Source: Glutamicibacter nicotianae
Lineage (GTDB): Bacteria > Actinomycetota > Actinomycetes > Actinomycetales > Micrococcaceae
Direction: 5' to 3'
Length of the DNA stretch: 64,000 bases
NCBI RefSeq assembly: GCF_006539525.1
Contig: NZ_BJNE01000014.1
Span: 1-64,000 of the forward strand
The translations under genes and the position numbers were made by a program. The notes below the pieces were generated by a model. That model did not search any database and was not told the origin of the DNA. It worked only from the letters and a program-made list of their open reading frames with translations. This document shows, in pieces, positions 21,889-30,643 of this stretch; the first letter of the stretch is position 1, and each line of letters begins with the position of its first letter.

Positions 21889-22568
21889 GCGCCGGTTTCC
21901 GGTGCGTCCTGTCCCAAATCGAGAATTCCAGGGACGACCACGCGCAATTCCTCAATGGAAATTGCACCCGAGCGGACTACCTGCAGGTGCGCACCGGTGC
22001 AATCGATGATGGTCGAGGGCAGGACTTCTTCGCCGGCCGCGCCGCGCGGACCGCCGTCGAGGTACACATCCACCGACTCGCCCAGCTGGGCGATGGCCTG
22101 CTCGACATCCAGCGCCGCCGCGTTGCCGGTGCGGTTGGCCGAGGACACTGCCAGCGGGCCGGTCTGGCCCAGCAGCTCCAGGGCGGTGTCGTCGTTGGGC
22201 ACGCGCAGCGCTACGGTGCCGCGGGTCTCCCCCAGATCCCAGGTCAGCGACGGCTGGGCGTGCAGGATCAGGGTCAGGCCGCCTGGCCAGAAGGCTTCGG
22301 CCAGCTTCCGGGCCTCATCGGGGATGTCCCGGGCCAGCCCGTCCATGGTGGCGGTCTGGGCAATCAGCACCGGTGGCGGCATGGTGCGGCTGCGGCCCTT
22401 GGCCGCCAGCAGCATCGCTACGCCCTGGGCGCTGAAGGCATCGGCGCCAATCCCGTAGACGGTATCTGTGGGCAAGACGATGCAGCGCTTGTCCGCCAAT
22501 GCGGCCTTGGCTGCGGCGATGCCGTCAGCGTGTTCCTGCTCGTTGCTTACCGAAAATGTTGTGCTCAC
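21885..22568 (-). CDS. tsaC: L-threonylcarbamoyladenylate synthase (Sua5/YciO/TsaC family)
   Basis: The enzyme makes threonylcarbamoyl-AMP from threonine, bicarbonate and ATP, for the t6A37 modification of ANN-decoding tRNAs. The 227-residue protein has the SUA5 core motif IVLPTDTVYGIGADAF and SSANRTG. It lacks the extra C-terminal domain of long Sua5. The start is GTG. It lies 35 bp after prmC and overlaps the next gene, within the prfA-prmC-tsaC-wecA group. Confidence 0.9.
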   Translation of the reverse strand: MSTTFSVSNEQEHADGIAAAKAALADKRCIVLPTDTVYGIGADAFSAQGVAMLLAAKGRSRTMPPPVLIAQTATMDGLARDIPDEARKLAEAFWPGGLTLILHAQPSLTWDLGETRGTVALRVPNDDTALELLGQTGPLAVSSANRTGNAAALDVEQAIAQLGESVDVYLDGGPRGAAGEEVLPSTIIDCTGAHLQVVRSGAISIEELRVVVPGILDLGQDAPETGA

Positions 22569-22603
22569 GGGATCATTCTTTCATGCGCTGGTGTGTCGTT
22601 TGG

Positions 22604-23461
22604 TTATTGGGGCGCGTAGCCGGATGTGGCGCGGGCGCGCCCGGTGAGGTCCTGGTGGCCTGCAACCTGCGTGAATCCTGCTTCGCGCAGCATCGCGGCC
22701 GCGCTCTCGCGCTGCACTTCGGCGTGTTCCATCACGTACCAGCCGCCGGGACGCAGCAGCTTCAGGGCCTGGGCGGTGACGGCACGCGGAACCTGCAGCC
22801 CGTCCTCCCCCAGCCCGTACAACGCCATCTCCGGGTCGTGCTCGCGCACCTCGACCTCGCGCGGCACCGCATTCGGCGGGATGTACGGCGGATTGGAGAT
22901 CACCAGGTCCATGGTGGCGTCGAGCTGGGCGGGCACCTGCGTGGCATCCTGGTGGAGCACGGTGACCCCGTGGGGTTCGCAGTTGGCCCGGGTGTAGCCA
23001 ATGGCATCATCCGAGAGCTCCACGGCCCAGACGCTGGCCGCCGGCACCTCGCTGGCCAGGGCCGCGGCAATGGCGCCGGAACCCGAGCACAAGTCGATGC
23101 ACCGCGGGCTGCCGATCCCCTGGGCCGCCAAGAAATCAAGGCCCAGCTGCACCACGGTTTCGGTTTCCGGCCGCGGGGTGAAGACCCCCGGCCCGACCTT
23201 CAGTTCCAGGTAGCGGAAGTAGGCGACGCCGGTCAGGTGCTGCAGCGGGATGCGGGTGCGCCGGGCTGCCACCAGCGCGGTGAACTGTTCCCGGTGCGCC
23301 GGCTGAAGGCCGTCGCCGCGCAGCTCGCGCAGCTTCAGCTGCGCGCGGTCGATGCCCAGCACATGGCAGAGCAGCAGATCGGCGTCGACGCCGGGGCTTG
23401 GCACCCCGGCGTCGGCCAGCGCCGCAATCGCCTGGCGGCGTACGGCAGATAGTTCTTCCAA
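22604..23461 (-). CDS. prmC: Peptide chain release factor N5-glutamine methyltransferase
   Basis: PrmC methylates the Gln of the GGQ motif in release factors, including PrfA encoded seven bases upstream. The 285-residue protein has a helical N-terminal domain, the SAM-binding motif DLCSGSGAIA, and the NPPY substrate motif in VISNPPYIP. The start is TTG at 23461, just after the prfA stop, with only a weak ribosome binding site, so coupled translation is likely. Confidence 0.93.
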   Translation of the reverse strand: MEELSAVRRQAIAALADAGVPSPGVDADLLLCHVLGIDRAQLKLRELRGDGLQPAHREQFTALVAARRTRIPLQHLTGVAYFRYLELKVGPGVFTPRPETETVVQLGLDFLAAQGIGSPRCIDLCSGSGAIAAALASEVPAASVWAVELSDDAIGYTRANCEPHGVTVLHQDATQVPAQLDATMDLVISNPPYIPPNAVPREVEVREHDPEMALYGLGEDGLQVPRAVTAQALKLLRPGGWYVMEHAEVQRESAAAMLREAGFTQVAGHQDLTGRARATSGYAPQ

Positions 23462-23468
23462 GGCGCAG

Positions 23469-24542
23469 TTACTCGCCCAGCGCTGCCAGGCGCTCTTCCT
23501 CGTCCATCTGGATGCAGGAGTCGACCACCGGCTGCAGGTCGCCGTCCATCACGGCGTCCAGGTTGTAGGCCTTGTACCCGGTGCGGTGATCCGCAATGCG
23601 GTTCTCCGGGTAGTTGTAGGTGCGGATGCGCTCGGAGCGGTCCATGGTGCGGATCTGGCTGGCGCGCTGCGCAGAGTTCTCGGCGTCGATCTGTTCCTGC
23701 TGGTGGGCCAGCAGGCGCGAGCGCAGCACGCGCATCGCGGCTTCGCGGTTCTGGATCTGCGACTTCTCGTTCTGCATGGCCACTACGATGCCGGTGGGCA
23801 GGTGGGTGATGCGCACCGCGGAGTCGGTGGTGTTCACGGACTGGCCGCCTGGGCCCGAGGAACGGTAGACGTCGATCTTCAAATCATTCTGGTGGATATC
23901 GACTTCTTCGGGCTCGTCCACTTCGGGCAGCACCAGCACGCCGGCGGCCGAGGTGTGGATGCGGCCCTGGGATTCGGTGACCGGCACGCGCTGCACGCGG
24001 TGCACGCCGCCCTCGAACTTCAGCTGGGCGTAGACGCCTTCTGCCGGGTCGTTGGAGTTGCCCTTGATGGCCACCTGCGCGTCCTTGTAGCCGCCGAGGT
24101 CGGACTCGTTGTAGGAGATCATCTCGACCTTCCAGCCCTTGTGCTCGGCAAAGCGGGTGTACATGCGCAGCAGGTCGGCCGCGAACAGCGCCGCTTCGTC
24201 GCCGCCTTCGCCGCCCTTGACTTCGAGGATCACGTTGCGGCCGTCATTCTCATCGCGCGGGATCAGCAGGCGGCGCAGCTTCTCCTCCAGCGCCGGCAGC
24301 TCGGCGGTCAGGGTTTCGACCTCTTCGGCGAAGTCCGGATCCTCGTCGGCCATTTCCTTGGCGGCTTCCAGGTCCTCGGTGGCGGTGTTCCACTTGTTGT
24401 AGGCTTCGACGATGCCGTTCAGCTGGGCCGAACGGCGGCCGAGCTTGCGGGCCAGCGCCTGGTCGGCGTACACCGCTGGATCCGAGAGCTGCGCCTGGAT
24501 GGCTGCATGCTCTTCTAGTAGCGATTTGACGGACTCGAACAT
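23469..24542 (-). CDS. prfA: Peptide chain release factor 1
   Basis: RF1 reads UAA and UAG. The 357-residue protein has the GGQ motif in [15 protein letters not shown] and the anticodon-like PxT region upstream. The ATG at 24542 begins [12 protein letters not shown] and has AAGGA ten bases upstream. In-frame codons to 24617 encode an unlikely leader. In mycobacteria rpmE separates rho and prfA; here the 187-bp gap is too short for it. Confidence 0.96.
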   Translation of the reverse strand: MFESVKSLLEEHAAIQAQLSDPAVYADQALARKLGRRSAQLNGIVEAYNKWNTATEDLEAAKEMADEDPDFAEEVETLTAELPALEEKLRRLLIPRDENDGRNVILEVKGGEGGDEAALFAADLLRMYTRFAEHKGWKVEMISYNESDLGGYKDAQVAIKGNSNDPAEGVYAQLKFEGGVHRVQRVPVTESQGRIHTSAAGVLVLPEVDEPEEVDIHQNDLKIDVYRSSGPGGQSVNTTDSAVRITHLPTGIVVAMQNEKSQIQNREAAMRVLRSRLLAHQQEQIDAENSAQRASQIRTMDRSERIRTYNYPENRIADHRTGYKAYNLDAVMDGDLQPVVDSCIQMDEEERLAALGE

Positions 24543-24669
24543 GGTGGTGTGCTTCCTTGTTGGCGTTTTCCGCGCAGTGCCGGCGCTTGGCGCTGCCCGG
24601 GCACTGCTGGAATTCAATTCTAGACGCTGCGCCGGCGGTCACCGGCGTGCGAGGTGTCACTACGCGCCG

Positions 24670-24715
24670 ATGGCGTCCAGCCAGCTGCCGAGGTGGCAAG
24701 CTGGCTGGACGCCAT
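24670..24715 (-). terminator. Inverted repeat between rho and prfA
   Basis: ATGGCGTCCAGCCAGCT (from 24670) is repeated in inverse as AGCTGGCTGGACGCCAT (ending 24715), giving a 17-bp stem starting 15 bp after the rho stop. No T-tract follows on the minus strand, so termination may be partial or need Rho itself. Confidence 0.45.
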
Positions 24716-24729
24716 GGCGGTGGATGGTG

Positions 24730-26856
24730 CTAATCCTTGTTTGGAGTGGTCTTGTTGACCAGCATCAGGAATTCCGCGTTGGACTGGGTCTCGCGGATCT
24801 TCCCGGTGAGCACCTCCAGTGCCTGCTGCGGATCGATGCCCGAGAGCATGCGGCGCAGGCGCCACATGATGCGCACCTCTTCGGCACTCATCAGCTGCTC
24901 TTCGCGGCGGGTCGAGGATGCGTTGACATCCACCGCAGGGAAGATGCGCTTCTCGGCCAGCTGGCGCGAGAGGCGAAGCTCCATGTTGCCGGTGCCCTTG
25001 AATTCCTCGAAGATGACCTCGTCCATCTTGGATCCGGTCTCCACCAGGGCGGTGGCCAGGATGGTCAGCGAGCCGCCGTTCTCGATGTTGCGGGCGGCAC
25101 CGAAGAAGCGCTTCGGCGGGTACAGTGCCGCCGAGTCCACGCCGCCGGAGAGGATGCGTCCGGAGGCCGGTGCTGCCAGGTTGTAGGCGCGGCCCAGGCG
25201 GGTCATCGAGTCCAGCAGGACCACGACATCCATGCCCATTTCCACCAGGCGCTTGGCGCGCTCGATGGCCAGCTCGGCCACGGTGGTGTGGTCATCTGCC
25301 GGGCGGTCGAACGTGGAGGCGATGACCTCGCCCTTGACCGTGCGCTGCATGTCGGTGACTTCTTCGGGACGCTCGTCGACCAGCACCATCATCAGGTGCA
25401 CCTCTGGGTTGTTGGTCGTGATGGCGTTCGCGATGGACTGCAGGATCAGGGTCTTGCCGGCCTTTGGAGGCGAGACGATCAGTCCGCGCTGGCCCTTGCC
25501 GATCGGTGCGACCAGGTCGATGACGCGTGGGCCGACCAGCTTCGGGTCGGTTTCCAGGCGCAGGCGCTCGGTCGGGTACAGCGGCACGAGCTTGTTGAAC
25601 TCGACGCGTTCCTTGTTGTCTTCCGGCTTCTTGCCGTTGACGGAAGTCAGCTGCACCAGGGCGTTGAACTTCTGGCGCGGGTTCGGGGTCTCGCCCTCGC
25701 GCGGCTGGCGGATGGCGCCGACGATGGCGTCGCCCTTGCGCAGGTTGTACTTCTTGACCTGGCCCAGGGTGACGTAGACGTCGTTCGGGCCGGGAAGGTA
25801 GCCGGAGGTGCGGACGAACGCGTAGTTCTCCAGCACGTCCAGGATGCCGGCGATCGGCAGCACGACATCGTCTTCGCTCAGCTGCGGCTCGTCGTCGTCG
25901 CGGCGGTTGCGGCGGTTGCGGTTGTTCCGGTCGTTGCGGTCGTTGTTGCGCTCGCTGCGTTCCGAACGCTCCTCGGTGTTCTCCGAGTCGTTCGAGTCGT
26001 TGTTGCGATCATTGCGATCGTTGTTGCGCTCACGGCGGTTGTTCCGGTCATTGCGATCGTTGTTGCGCTCGCGGCGCTCTTCGCGGCGGTCGGTGCGCTC
26101 TTCGGCGTTCTCCGACTCAGCGGCGTCATTGCGCTCGTTGTTGCGCTCGCGGCGGTTGCCACGCTCACGGCGGTTGCCGCGCTCGCGGCGCTCTTCGCGT
26201 GCTTCGCCGTTGTTCTCGGCGTTCTCTGCCGGTGCCTCGGCTGGCTCAGTGCCCTGCTCTGCAGGCTGCTCAGCTGGCTTGCTGCTGCGCGAGTTGCGGC
26301 GCTGGCGCGGGGCCTTGGCTTCCTCTGCTGGGGCCTGCTTCTCGGCAGGTGCTTCGGCGGCTGCTTCCTTGGTATCGGCAGCAGCGGCAACCTTGCCGGA
26401 GTCGGTCACGCGGCGCGAGGTGCGGCGTGCGCGAGCAGGCTTTTCCGCCGGTGCTTCGGCAGCTGCAGCGGTTTCCGGTGCGGCGGTGGTATCGACCTCG
26501 GCCTGCTCCTTGGCTGCGGCCTTCGGCGCGCGGCGTGCGCGGGCCTTGGTTTCCTTGGCCGGCTCGGCGGCGGCTTCCGCCGTGGCTGCAGGTGCTTCGG
26601 ACTTGGCCGACTTGGCTTCCTGCGCGGCCTTGGCTTCCTGCGCTGCCTTGGCGTCCTTGGCGGCAACGGAGCCGCCGCGCTGGTGGTCGCCGATGGCCTT
26701 GACCAGATCGGCCTTGCGCATGCGCGACCCGCCGGTGATGCCCAGCTGGGAAGCCAACTGCTGCAGCTGGGTCATCTTCAAAGAGGCCAGACCGGCACTC
26801 TTATTTTCGGAAGTCTTGGTGTCCACGCCTTCGGTGAGGCTCGTGGTTTCGGTCAC
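24730..26856 (-). CDS. rho: Transcription termination factor Rho with long disordered insert
   Basis: Rho is the hexameric RNA helicase that ends transcription. In the 708-residue protein, residues about 26-60 are the Rho N-terminal helical domain and about 62-325 are a low-complexity insert: first Ala/Glu/Lys-rich, then Arg/Asn/Asp repeats at 221-320. Residues 330-400 are the RNA-binding cold-shock fold. The P-loop PPKAGKT is at 463-469, and VVLLDSMTRLGRAYN gives Walker B and the downstream R-loop region. The start is GTG at 26856 with AGAAGGA seven bases upstream. Such inserts are typical of actinobacterial Rho and add RNA affinity. Confidence 0.96.
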   Translation of the reverse strand: MTETTSLTEGVDTKTSENKSAGLASLKMTQLQQLASQLGITGGSRMRKADLVKAIGDHQRGGSVAAKDAKAAQEAKAAQEAKSAKSEAPAATAEAAAEPAKETKARARRAPKAAAKEQAEVDTTAAPETAAAAEAPAEKPARARRTSRRVTDSGKVAAAADTKEAAAEAPAEKQAPAEEAKAPRQRRNSRSSKPAEQPAEQGTEPAEAPAENAENNGEAREERRERGNRRERGNRRERNNERNDAAESENAEERTDRREERRERNNDRNDRNNRRERNNDRNDRNNDSNDSENTEERSERSERNNDRNDRNNRNRRNRRDDDEPQLSEDDVVLPIAGILDVLENYAFVRTSGYLPGPNDVYVTLGQVKKYNLRKGDAIVGAIRQPREGETPNPRQKFNALVQLTSVNGKKPEDNKERVEFNKLVPLYPTERLRLETDPKLVGPRVIDLVAPIGKGQRGLIVSPPKAGKTLILQSIANAITTNNPEVHLMMVLVDERPEEVTDMQRTVKGEVIASTFDRPADDHTTVAELAIERAKRLVEMGMDVVVLLDSMTRLGRAYNLAAPASGRILSGGVDSAALYPPKRFFGAARNIENGGSLTILATALVETGSKMDEVIFEEFKGTGNMELRLSRQLAEKRIFPAVDVNASSTRREEQLMSAEEVRIMWRLRRMLSGIDPQQALEVLTGKIRETQSNAEFLMLVNKTTPNKD

Positions 26857-27190
26857 GAAAGTTCCTTCTGACTCGTAGGATGGGCCGCTTCAGGCAGGCC
26901 CACTATGCCGTAAATGATGTTCCACAGCCGCAGATTGCGTGGCTGCTTCACTTTCTCCCCGCAAGATAGCCCAGAATTCGGAGCAAAACTGCGGTGGATT
27001 AAAGAAACTGATATCGCCTGGGCACGAGGACGTACCTGGATGCGGGATATCAAAGGTGCTGCGAACTGCAGGGAAATCCGGAGCGGCTGGAGGGATGAAA
27101 TGGGGTTCAAGAACCGAATTTATCCGCATCAACACTGGCCACAAATGATTCGGACCGGGCTACTGCCCAGCGATCCGGCCTGCCATGGTG
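26857..27190 (-). other. Noncoding gap between thrB and rho (334 bp): rho leader
   Basis: No credible gene is seen. Read on the minus strand it should hold the end of the thrB transcript and the rho promoter and leader. A hairpin with arms in CGGACCGGGC and GCCCAGCGATCCG (about 27151-27177) lies 15-40 bp past the thrB stop, without a good T-tract. TATCTT (26963-26968) is a candidate -10 box about 100 bp before rho. The stretch is less GC-rich than its neighbours. A long leader would allow Rho autoregulation, but no specific structure was identified. Confidence 0.4.
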
Positions 27191-28123
27191 TTACAGCACT
27201 TCTACTGTAACACCGTTATTGGCAAGCTTGGGAACTTCAGCACGCCAAGACACTGAAGAACTCGCAGAAAATTCGTTGATCACCGCTTGCACGGCAGCTA
27301 CCTGGTCCTCGCTGGATACCAGGGTCATCACCGTTGGGCCGGCACCGGAAACCACTGCGGCCAATCCGGCATCGCGCAGCTTGGCAATCACTGCGGCGCT
27401 TTGCGGCATGGCCGCAGCCCGGTAATCCTGGTGCAGGTAGTCCTTGGTGCCGCCCAGCAGCTGGCTTGGGTCATTGCTCAAAGCGTGGATCAGCAAGGCG
27501 GCACTAGCGCTGTTCGCCGCGGCCACCGCATGCTCGATATGCGAGGGCAGTGCACCACGGGCCACTTCGGTGGACAGCCCGTTGGAAGGGATGGCCAGCA
27601 CCGCACGCAGATCCGGGTGCAATGGCACCTGCACGGAGCTGAAGCTGCCATCGGGATTCGTGGCAGAAATGCTCAAACCGCCAAAGACCGCAGGGGCCAC
27701 ATTATCCGGGTGGCCTTCCCACGCGGCCGCGGCCTGGAAGACTGATTCGGTTCCACGACGTGCCTCTGCTGGCAGCAGCGCGTCGGCCGCAGCATAGGCG
27801 GCAACGATCGCCGCTGCGGACGAGCCCATACCCCGAGCATGCGGAATGCGGTTATGCGCCACCAGTTCCACGCCTACCGGGGCGAAGCCGGCGTCTTTCC
27901 AGTAGCGGTGCATTTCCTTGATGATCAGGTGGGATTCATCGCGTGGCAGCTCATCGGCCCCGTCACCGAAAATCTCGACGCGGCTGGAGTGCGCGGTGCC
28001 CACCTCAAGGCGGTCGCGGTATTCCAGGGCCAGGCCCAGCGAATCGAAGCCGGGGCCGAGGTTGGCGGAGGTAGCCGGCGGGGAAACGATCAACTTCTGG
28101 CCCAGGGCGATCTGCTGCGTCAT
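27191..28123 (-). CDS. thrB: Homoserine kinase
   Basis: ThrB phosphorylates homoserine for threonine synthesis. The 310-residue GHMP kinase has SPPATSANLGPGFDSLGLAL at the N-terminus, the ATP-binding loop PHARGMGSSAAAIV, and a C-terminal VSGAGPTVM motif. The ATG at 28123 has GAAGGAACC directly upstream. It is the last gene of argS-lysA-hom-thrC-thrB, and a 131-bp gap with two hairpins separates it from thrC. Confidence 0.96.
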   Translation of the reverse strand: MTQQIALGQKLIVSPPATSANLGPGFDSLGLALEYRDRLEVGTAHSSRVEIFGDGADELPRDESHLIIKEMHRYWKDAGFAPVGVELVAHNRIPHARGMGSSAAAIVAAYAAADALLPAEARRGTESVFQAAAAWEGHPDNVAPAVFGGLSISATNPDGSFSSVQVPLHPDLRAVLAIPSNGLSTEVARGALPSHIEHAVAAANSASAALLIHALSNDPSQLLGGTKDYLHQDYRAAAMPQSAAVIAKLRDAGLAAVVSGAGPTVMTLVSSEDQVAAVQAVINEFSASSSVSWRAEVPKLANNGVTVEVL

Positions 28124-28162
28124 GGTTCCTTCAAGAATTCGGTGCGAGTGGTAATGGGTGCG

Positions 28163-28246
28163 CAACGGCCCGCCACGGCCGGCTCCCCCGTTTCCGGGAG
28201 AGCCATTGGCGCGGCGGGCCGTTGGCTGGCCAGAAGAATTCTGGCC
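28163..28246 (-). promoter_or_regulatory. Two hairpins between thrC and thrB
   Basis: A 19-bp palindrome, GGCCAGAA-GAA-TTCTGGCC (28228-28246), starts nine bases after the thrC stop. Next comes a larger stem, CAACGGCCCGCC (28163-28174) with GGCGGGCCGTTG (28213-28224), which encloses a nested GGCTC...GAGCC hairpin. Neither is followed by a T-tract. They could modulate thrB expression or mRNA decay; no leader peptide rich in Thr codons was seen. Confidence 0.45.
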
Positions 28247-28254
28247 GAAGGCGT

Positions 28255-29355
28255 TTAGGCCAGGCCCAGGGCGCCGGCGACCTCGACTACGTCGAAGGCC
28301 ACCTTCTTTGGTGCGACGTCCGAACCGTCGGCCTGCTTCAGGGCCCAGTCAGGATCCTTCAGGCCGTGGCCGGTTACGGTGATCACGATCTTTTTGCCGG
28401 TGGGCACGTTGCCGGCGGCGTGGTGCTTGAGCAGTCCGGCGACGCCGGCTGCCGAGGCGGGTTCCACGAAGACGCCTTCGCGCGAGGAGAGCCAGCGGTG
28501 CGCGGCGAGAATTTCCTCATCGGTGACCGAGTCGATCTGGCCGCCGGACTCGTCGCGGGCTGCTTCGGCCTGTTCCCAGGAAGCCGGGTTGCCGATGCGG
28601 ATCGCGGTGGCGATGGTGTCCGGTTCGGTGATCGGGTGCCCGGCAACAATCGGAGCGGCGCCAGCTGCCTGGAAGCCCCACATGATCGGGTTCTTGGTGG
28701 ATACCGGTTCGAGGACCTTGCCGGCCTCGTTGGTCCACTGCGTGGAGTACTCCTTGTAGCCCTTCCAGTACGCGGTGATGTTGCCCGCGTTGCCTACCGG
28801 CAGCAGGTGGTAGTCAGGTGCATCGCCCAGGAAGTCCACGACCTCGAAGGCGCCGGTCTTCTGGCCCTGGATACGCGCAGGGTTCACCGAGTTGACCAGG
28901 AATACCGGGTAGTTCTCGCTGAGCTTGCGGGCGACCTCAAGGCAGTTATCGAAGTTGCCGTCGATCTGGATGATGTCTGCGCCGTGGGCGATCGCCTGGG
29001 ACATCTTGCCCATGGAGATCTTGCCGTCCGGCACCAGCACGGCGCACTTCAGCCCGGCCTGGGTGGCGTAGGCGGCAGCCGAGGCGGAGGTGTTGCCAGT
29101 GGAGGCGCACACCACTGCCTTGGCGCCGGCGGCGACCGCAGCGGTCATCGCCATGGTCATGCCGCGGTCCTTGAAGGAACCGGTCGGGTTCATGCCCTCG
29201 ACCTTCAGGTACACCTCGTTGCCGGTTTCCGCCGACAGCGCCGGGGCGTAGACCAGCGGGGTGCCGCCCTCGCCGAGCGTGATGACCTTGGTGTTTTCGT
29301 CGACTGGCAGGCGATCGGCGTATTCGCGGATCACTCCGCGCCACTGGTGAGCCAC
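28255..29355 (-). CDS. thrC: Threonine synthase
   Basis: ThrC converts O-phosphohomoserine to threonine with PLP. The 366-residue fold-type II enzyme has the PLP lysine in [11 protein letters not shown] and the phosphate-binding glycine-rich loop PVGNAGN. The GTG at 29355 is chosen because GAAGGAAACTAAC precedes it and MAHQWRGVI is the usual N-terminus. It starts one base after the hom stop. An upstream in-frame extension to 29391 lies within hom. Confidence 0.95.
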   Translation of the reverse strand: MAHQWRGVIREYADRLPVDENTKVITLGEGGTPLVYAPALSAETGNEVYLKVEGMNPTGSFKDRGMTMAMTAAVAAGAKAVVCASTGNTSASAAAYATQAGLKCAVLVPDGKISMGKMSQAIAHGADIIQIDGNFDNCLEVARKLSENYPVFLVNSVNPARIQGQKTGAFEVVDFLGDAPDYHLLPVGNAGNITAYWKGYKEYSTQWTNEAGKVLEPVSTKNPIMWGFQAAGAAPIVAGHPITEPDTIATAIRIGNPASWEQAEAARDESGGQIDSVTDEEILAAHRWLSSREGVFVEPASAAGVAGLLKHHAAGNVPTGKKIVITVTGHGLKDPDWALKQADGSDVAPKKVAFDVVEVAGALGLA

Positions 29356-29356
29356 G

Positions 29357-30643
29357 TTAGTTTCCTTCAACTCGCATAACGGATAGTACACAGTGCACCG
29401 CGTCCAGCGCGGTGAGCGCCTCGACGGTGCTGGCCAGGGCCGCTTCGGTGCCCTGGTGGGTCAGGATGCGCAGCTGCGCGCCGGCCTCGGCGTCGACCTG
29501 CTGGCTCATCGACTCGATGGAGACCCCGTGCTCGCCGAAGACGGTGGCGATGGCCGCCAGCACGCCCGGCTGGTCCTTGACCGACAGGCCGATCCAGTAG
29601 CGGGTGTCGATGGCTTCGAAGTCCAGCAGCCGCGGGGCCTGGCTGACCGAGCCGTTGGGCAGCGGGGCCCCGGCGGCGATCTGCCGGGCCACGGCGACGA
29701 CATCGCCCATGACCGCCGAGGCGGTCGGGTTGCCGCCCGCGCCGGCGCCGTAGAACATCAGGTCCCCGGCGTTCTCGGCCTCGACGAACACGGCGTTGAA
29801 CGCGCCGTGCACGGTGGCCAGCGGGTGGCTGCGGCGCACCAGCGCCGGGTAGACGCGCACCGAGATCCCGGCTTCTGCGCGTTCGGCGATGGCCAGCAGC
29901 TTGATCACGTAGCCGGCGGCGGACGCGGCGGCGACATCGGCGGCGGTGACCTCGGTGATGCCCTGGGTCGAGACCTGCTCCGAGGACACGGTGGTGTGGA
30001 AGGCCAGCGAGGCCAGGATGGCCGCCTTCGCGGCGGCGTCGTGCCCGCCCACGTCGGCGGTCGGATCGGCTTCGGCATAGCCCAGCGCCTGGGCTTCGGC
30101 CAGCACGTCGTCGAACGCGGCGCCGGTGGTGTCCATCGCGTCGAGGATGAAGTTGGTGGTGCCGTTGACGATGCCCATCACCTTGGTGATGTGGTCGCCC
30201 GCCAACGAGTCGGCGATCGGGCGCAGGATCGGGATGGCCCCGGCCACCGCCGCCTCGTAGCGCAGCTGCGCGCCGTGCTGCGAGGCCAGCGCGTTCAGCT
30301 CGGCGCCCTTGAGCGCGATCAGCGCCTTGTTGCCGGTGATGACGCTGGCGCCCTTGGACAGCGCGGCGGCGATGTATTCGCCGGCCGGCTCCATGCCGCC
30401 GAGCAGCTCGATGACCACATCGGCCTGGGCGATCAGCCCGGGAGCGTCGGTGGTGAAAAGCTCCTGGGGCAGCGCCGCATCGCGTTTGGCATCCAGGTTG
30501 CGCACGGCAATGCCGATCAGCTGCAGGCCGGCGCCCGAGCGGGCCGCCAGTTCATTCGCATCTTCCAGCAGGATCCGGGCCACCTGGGCCCCGACCGTGC
30601 CGCAACCCAGCAGGGCTACTTTCAGGTTCTTTTCGCCGCTCAA
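29357..30643 (-). CDS. hom: Homoserine dehydrogenase
   Basis: Hom reduces aspartate semialdehyde to homoserine, the branch point towards threonine and methionine. The 428-residue protein has an NAD(P)-binding GCGTVG at residues about 14-19, the catalytic centre around [11 protein letters not shown], and a C-terminal ACT domain ([23 protein letters not shown]) for threonine feedback. The TTG start directly follows the lysA stop (TAA-TTG), and GGGAG is five bases upstream. Confidence 0.96.
   Translation of the reverse strand: MSGEKNLKVALLGCGTVGAQVARILLEDANELAARSGAGLQLIGIAVRNLDAKRDAALPQELFTTDAPGLIAQADVVIELLGGMEPAGEYIAAALSKGASVITGNKALIALKGAELNALASQHGAQLRYEAAVAGAIPILRPIADSLAGDHITKVMGIVNGTTNFILDAMDTTGAAFDDVLAEAQALGYAEADPTADVGGHDAAAKAAILASLAFHTTVSSEQVSTQGITEVTAADVAAASAAGYVIKLLAIAERAEAGISVRVYPALVRRSHPLATVHGAFNAVFVEAENAGDLMFYGAGAGGNPTASAVMGDVVAVARQIAAGAPLPNGSVSQAPRLLDFEAIDTRYWIGLSVKDQPGVLAAIATVFGEHGVSIESMSQQVDAEAGAQLRILTHQGTEAALASTVEALTALDAVHCVLSVMRVEGN

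Noticed and set aside
25897-26196. Tandem repeats resembling a CRISPR array
   Set aside because: The repeats are 6-18 bp codon repeats in frame with Rho, with no spacers of regular length and no cas genes.
24412-26871. 819-codon open frame antisense to rho
   Set aside because: The repeated hydrophobic residues reflect the complement of the Arg/Asn codons in Rho. It overlaps prfA and rho and has no family match.
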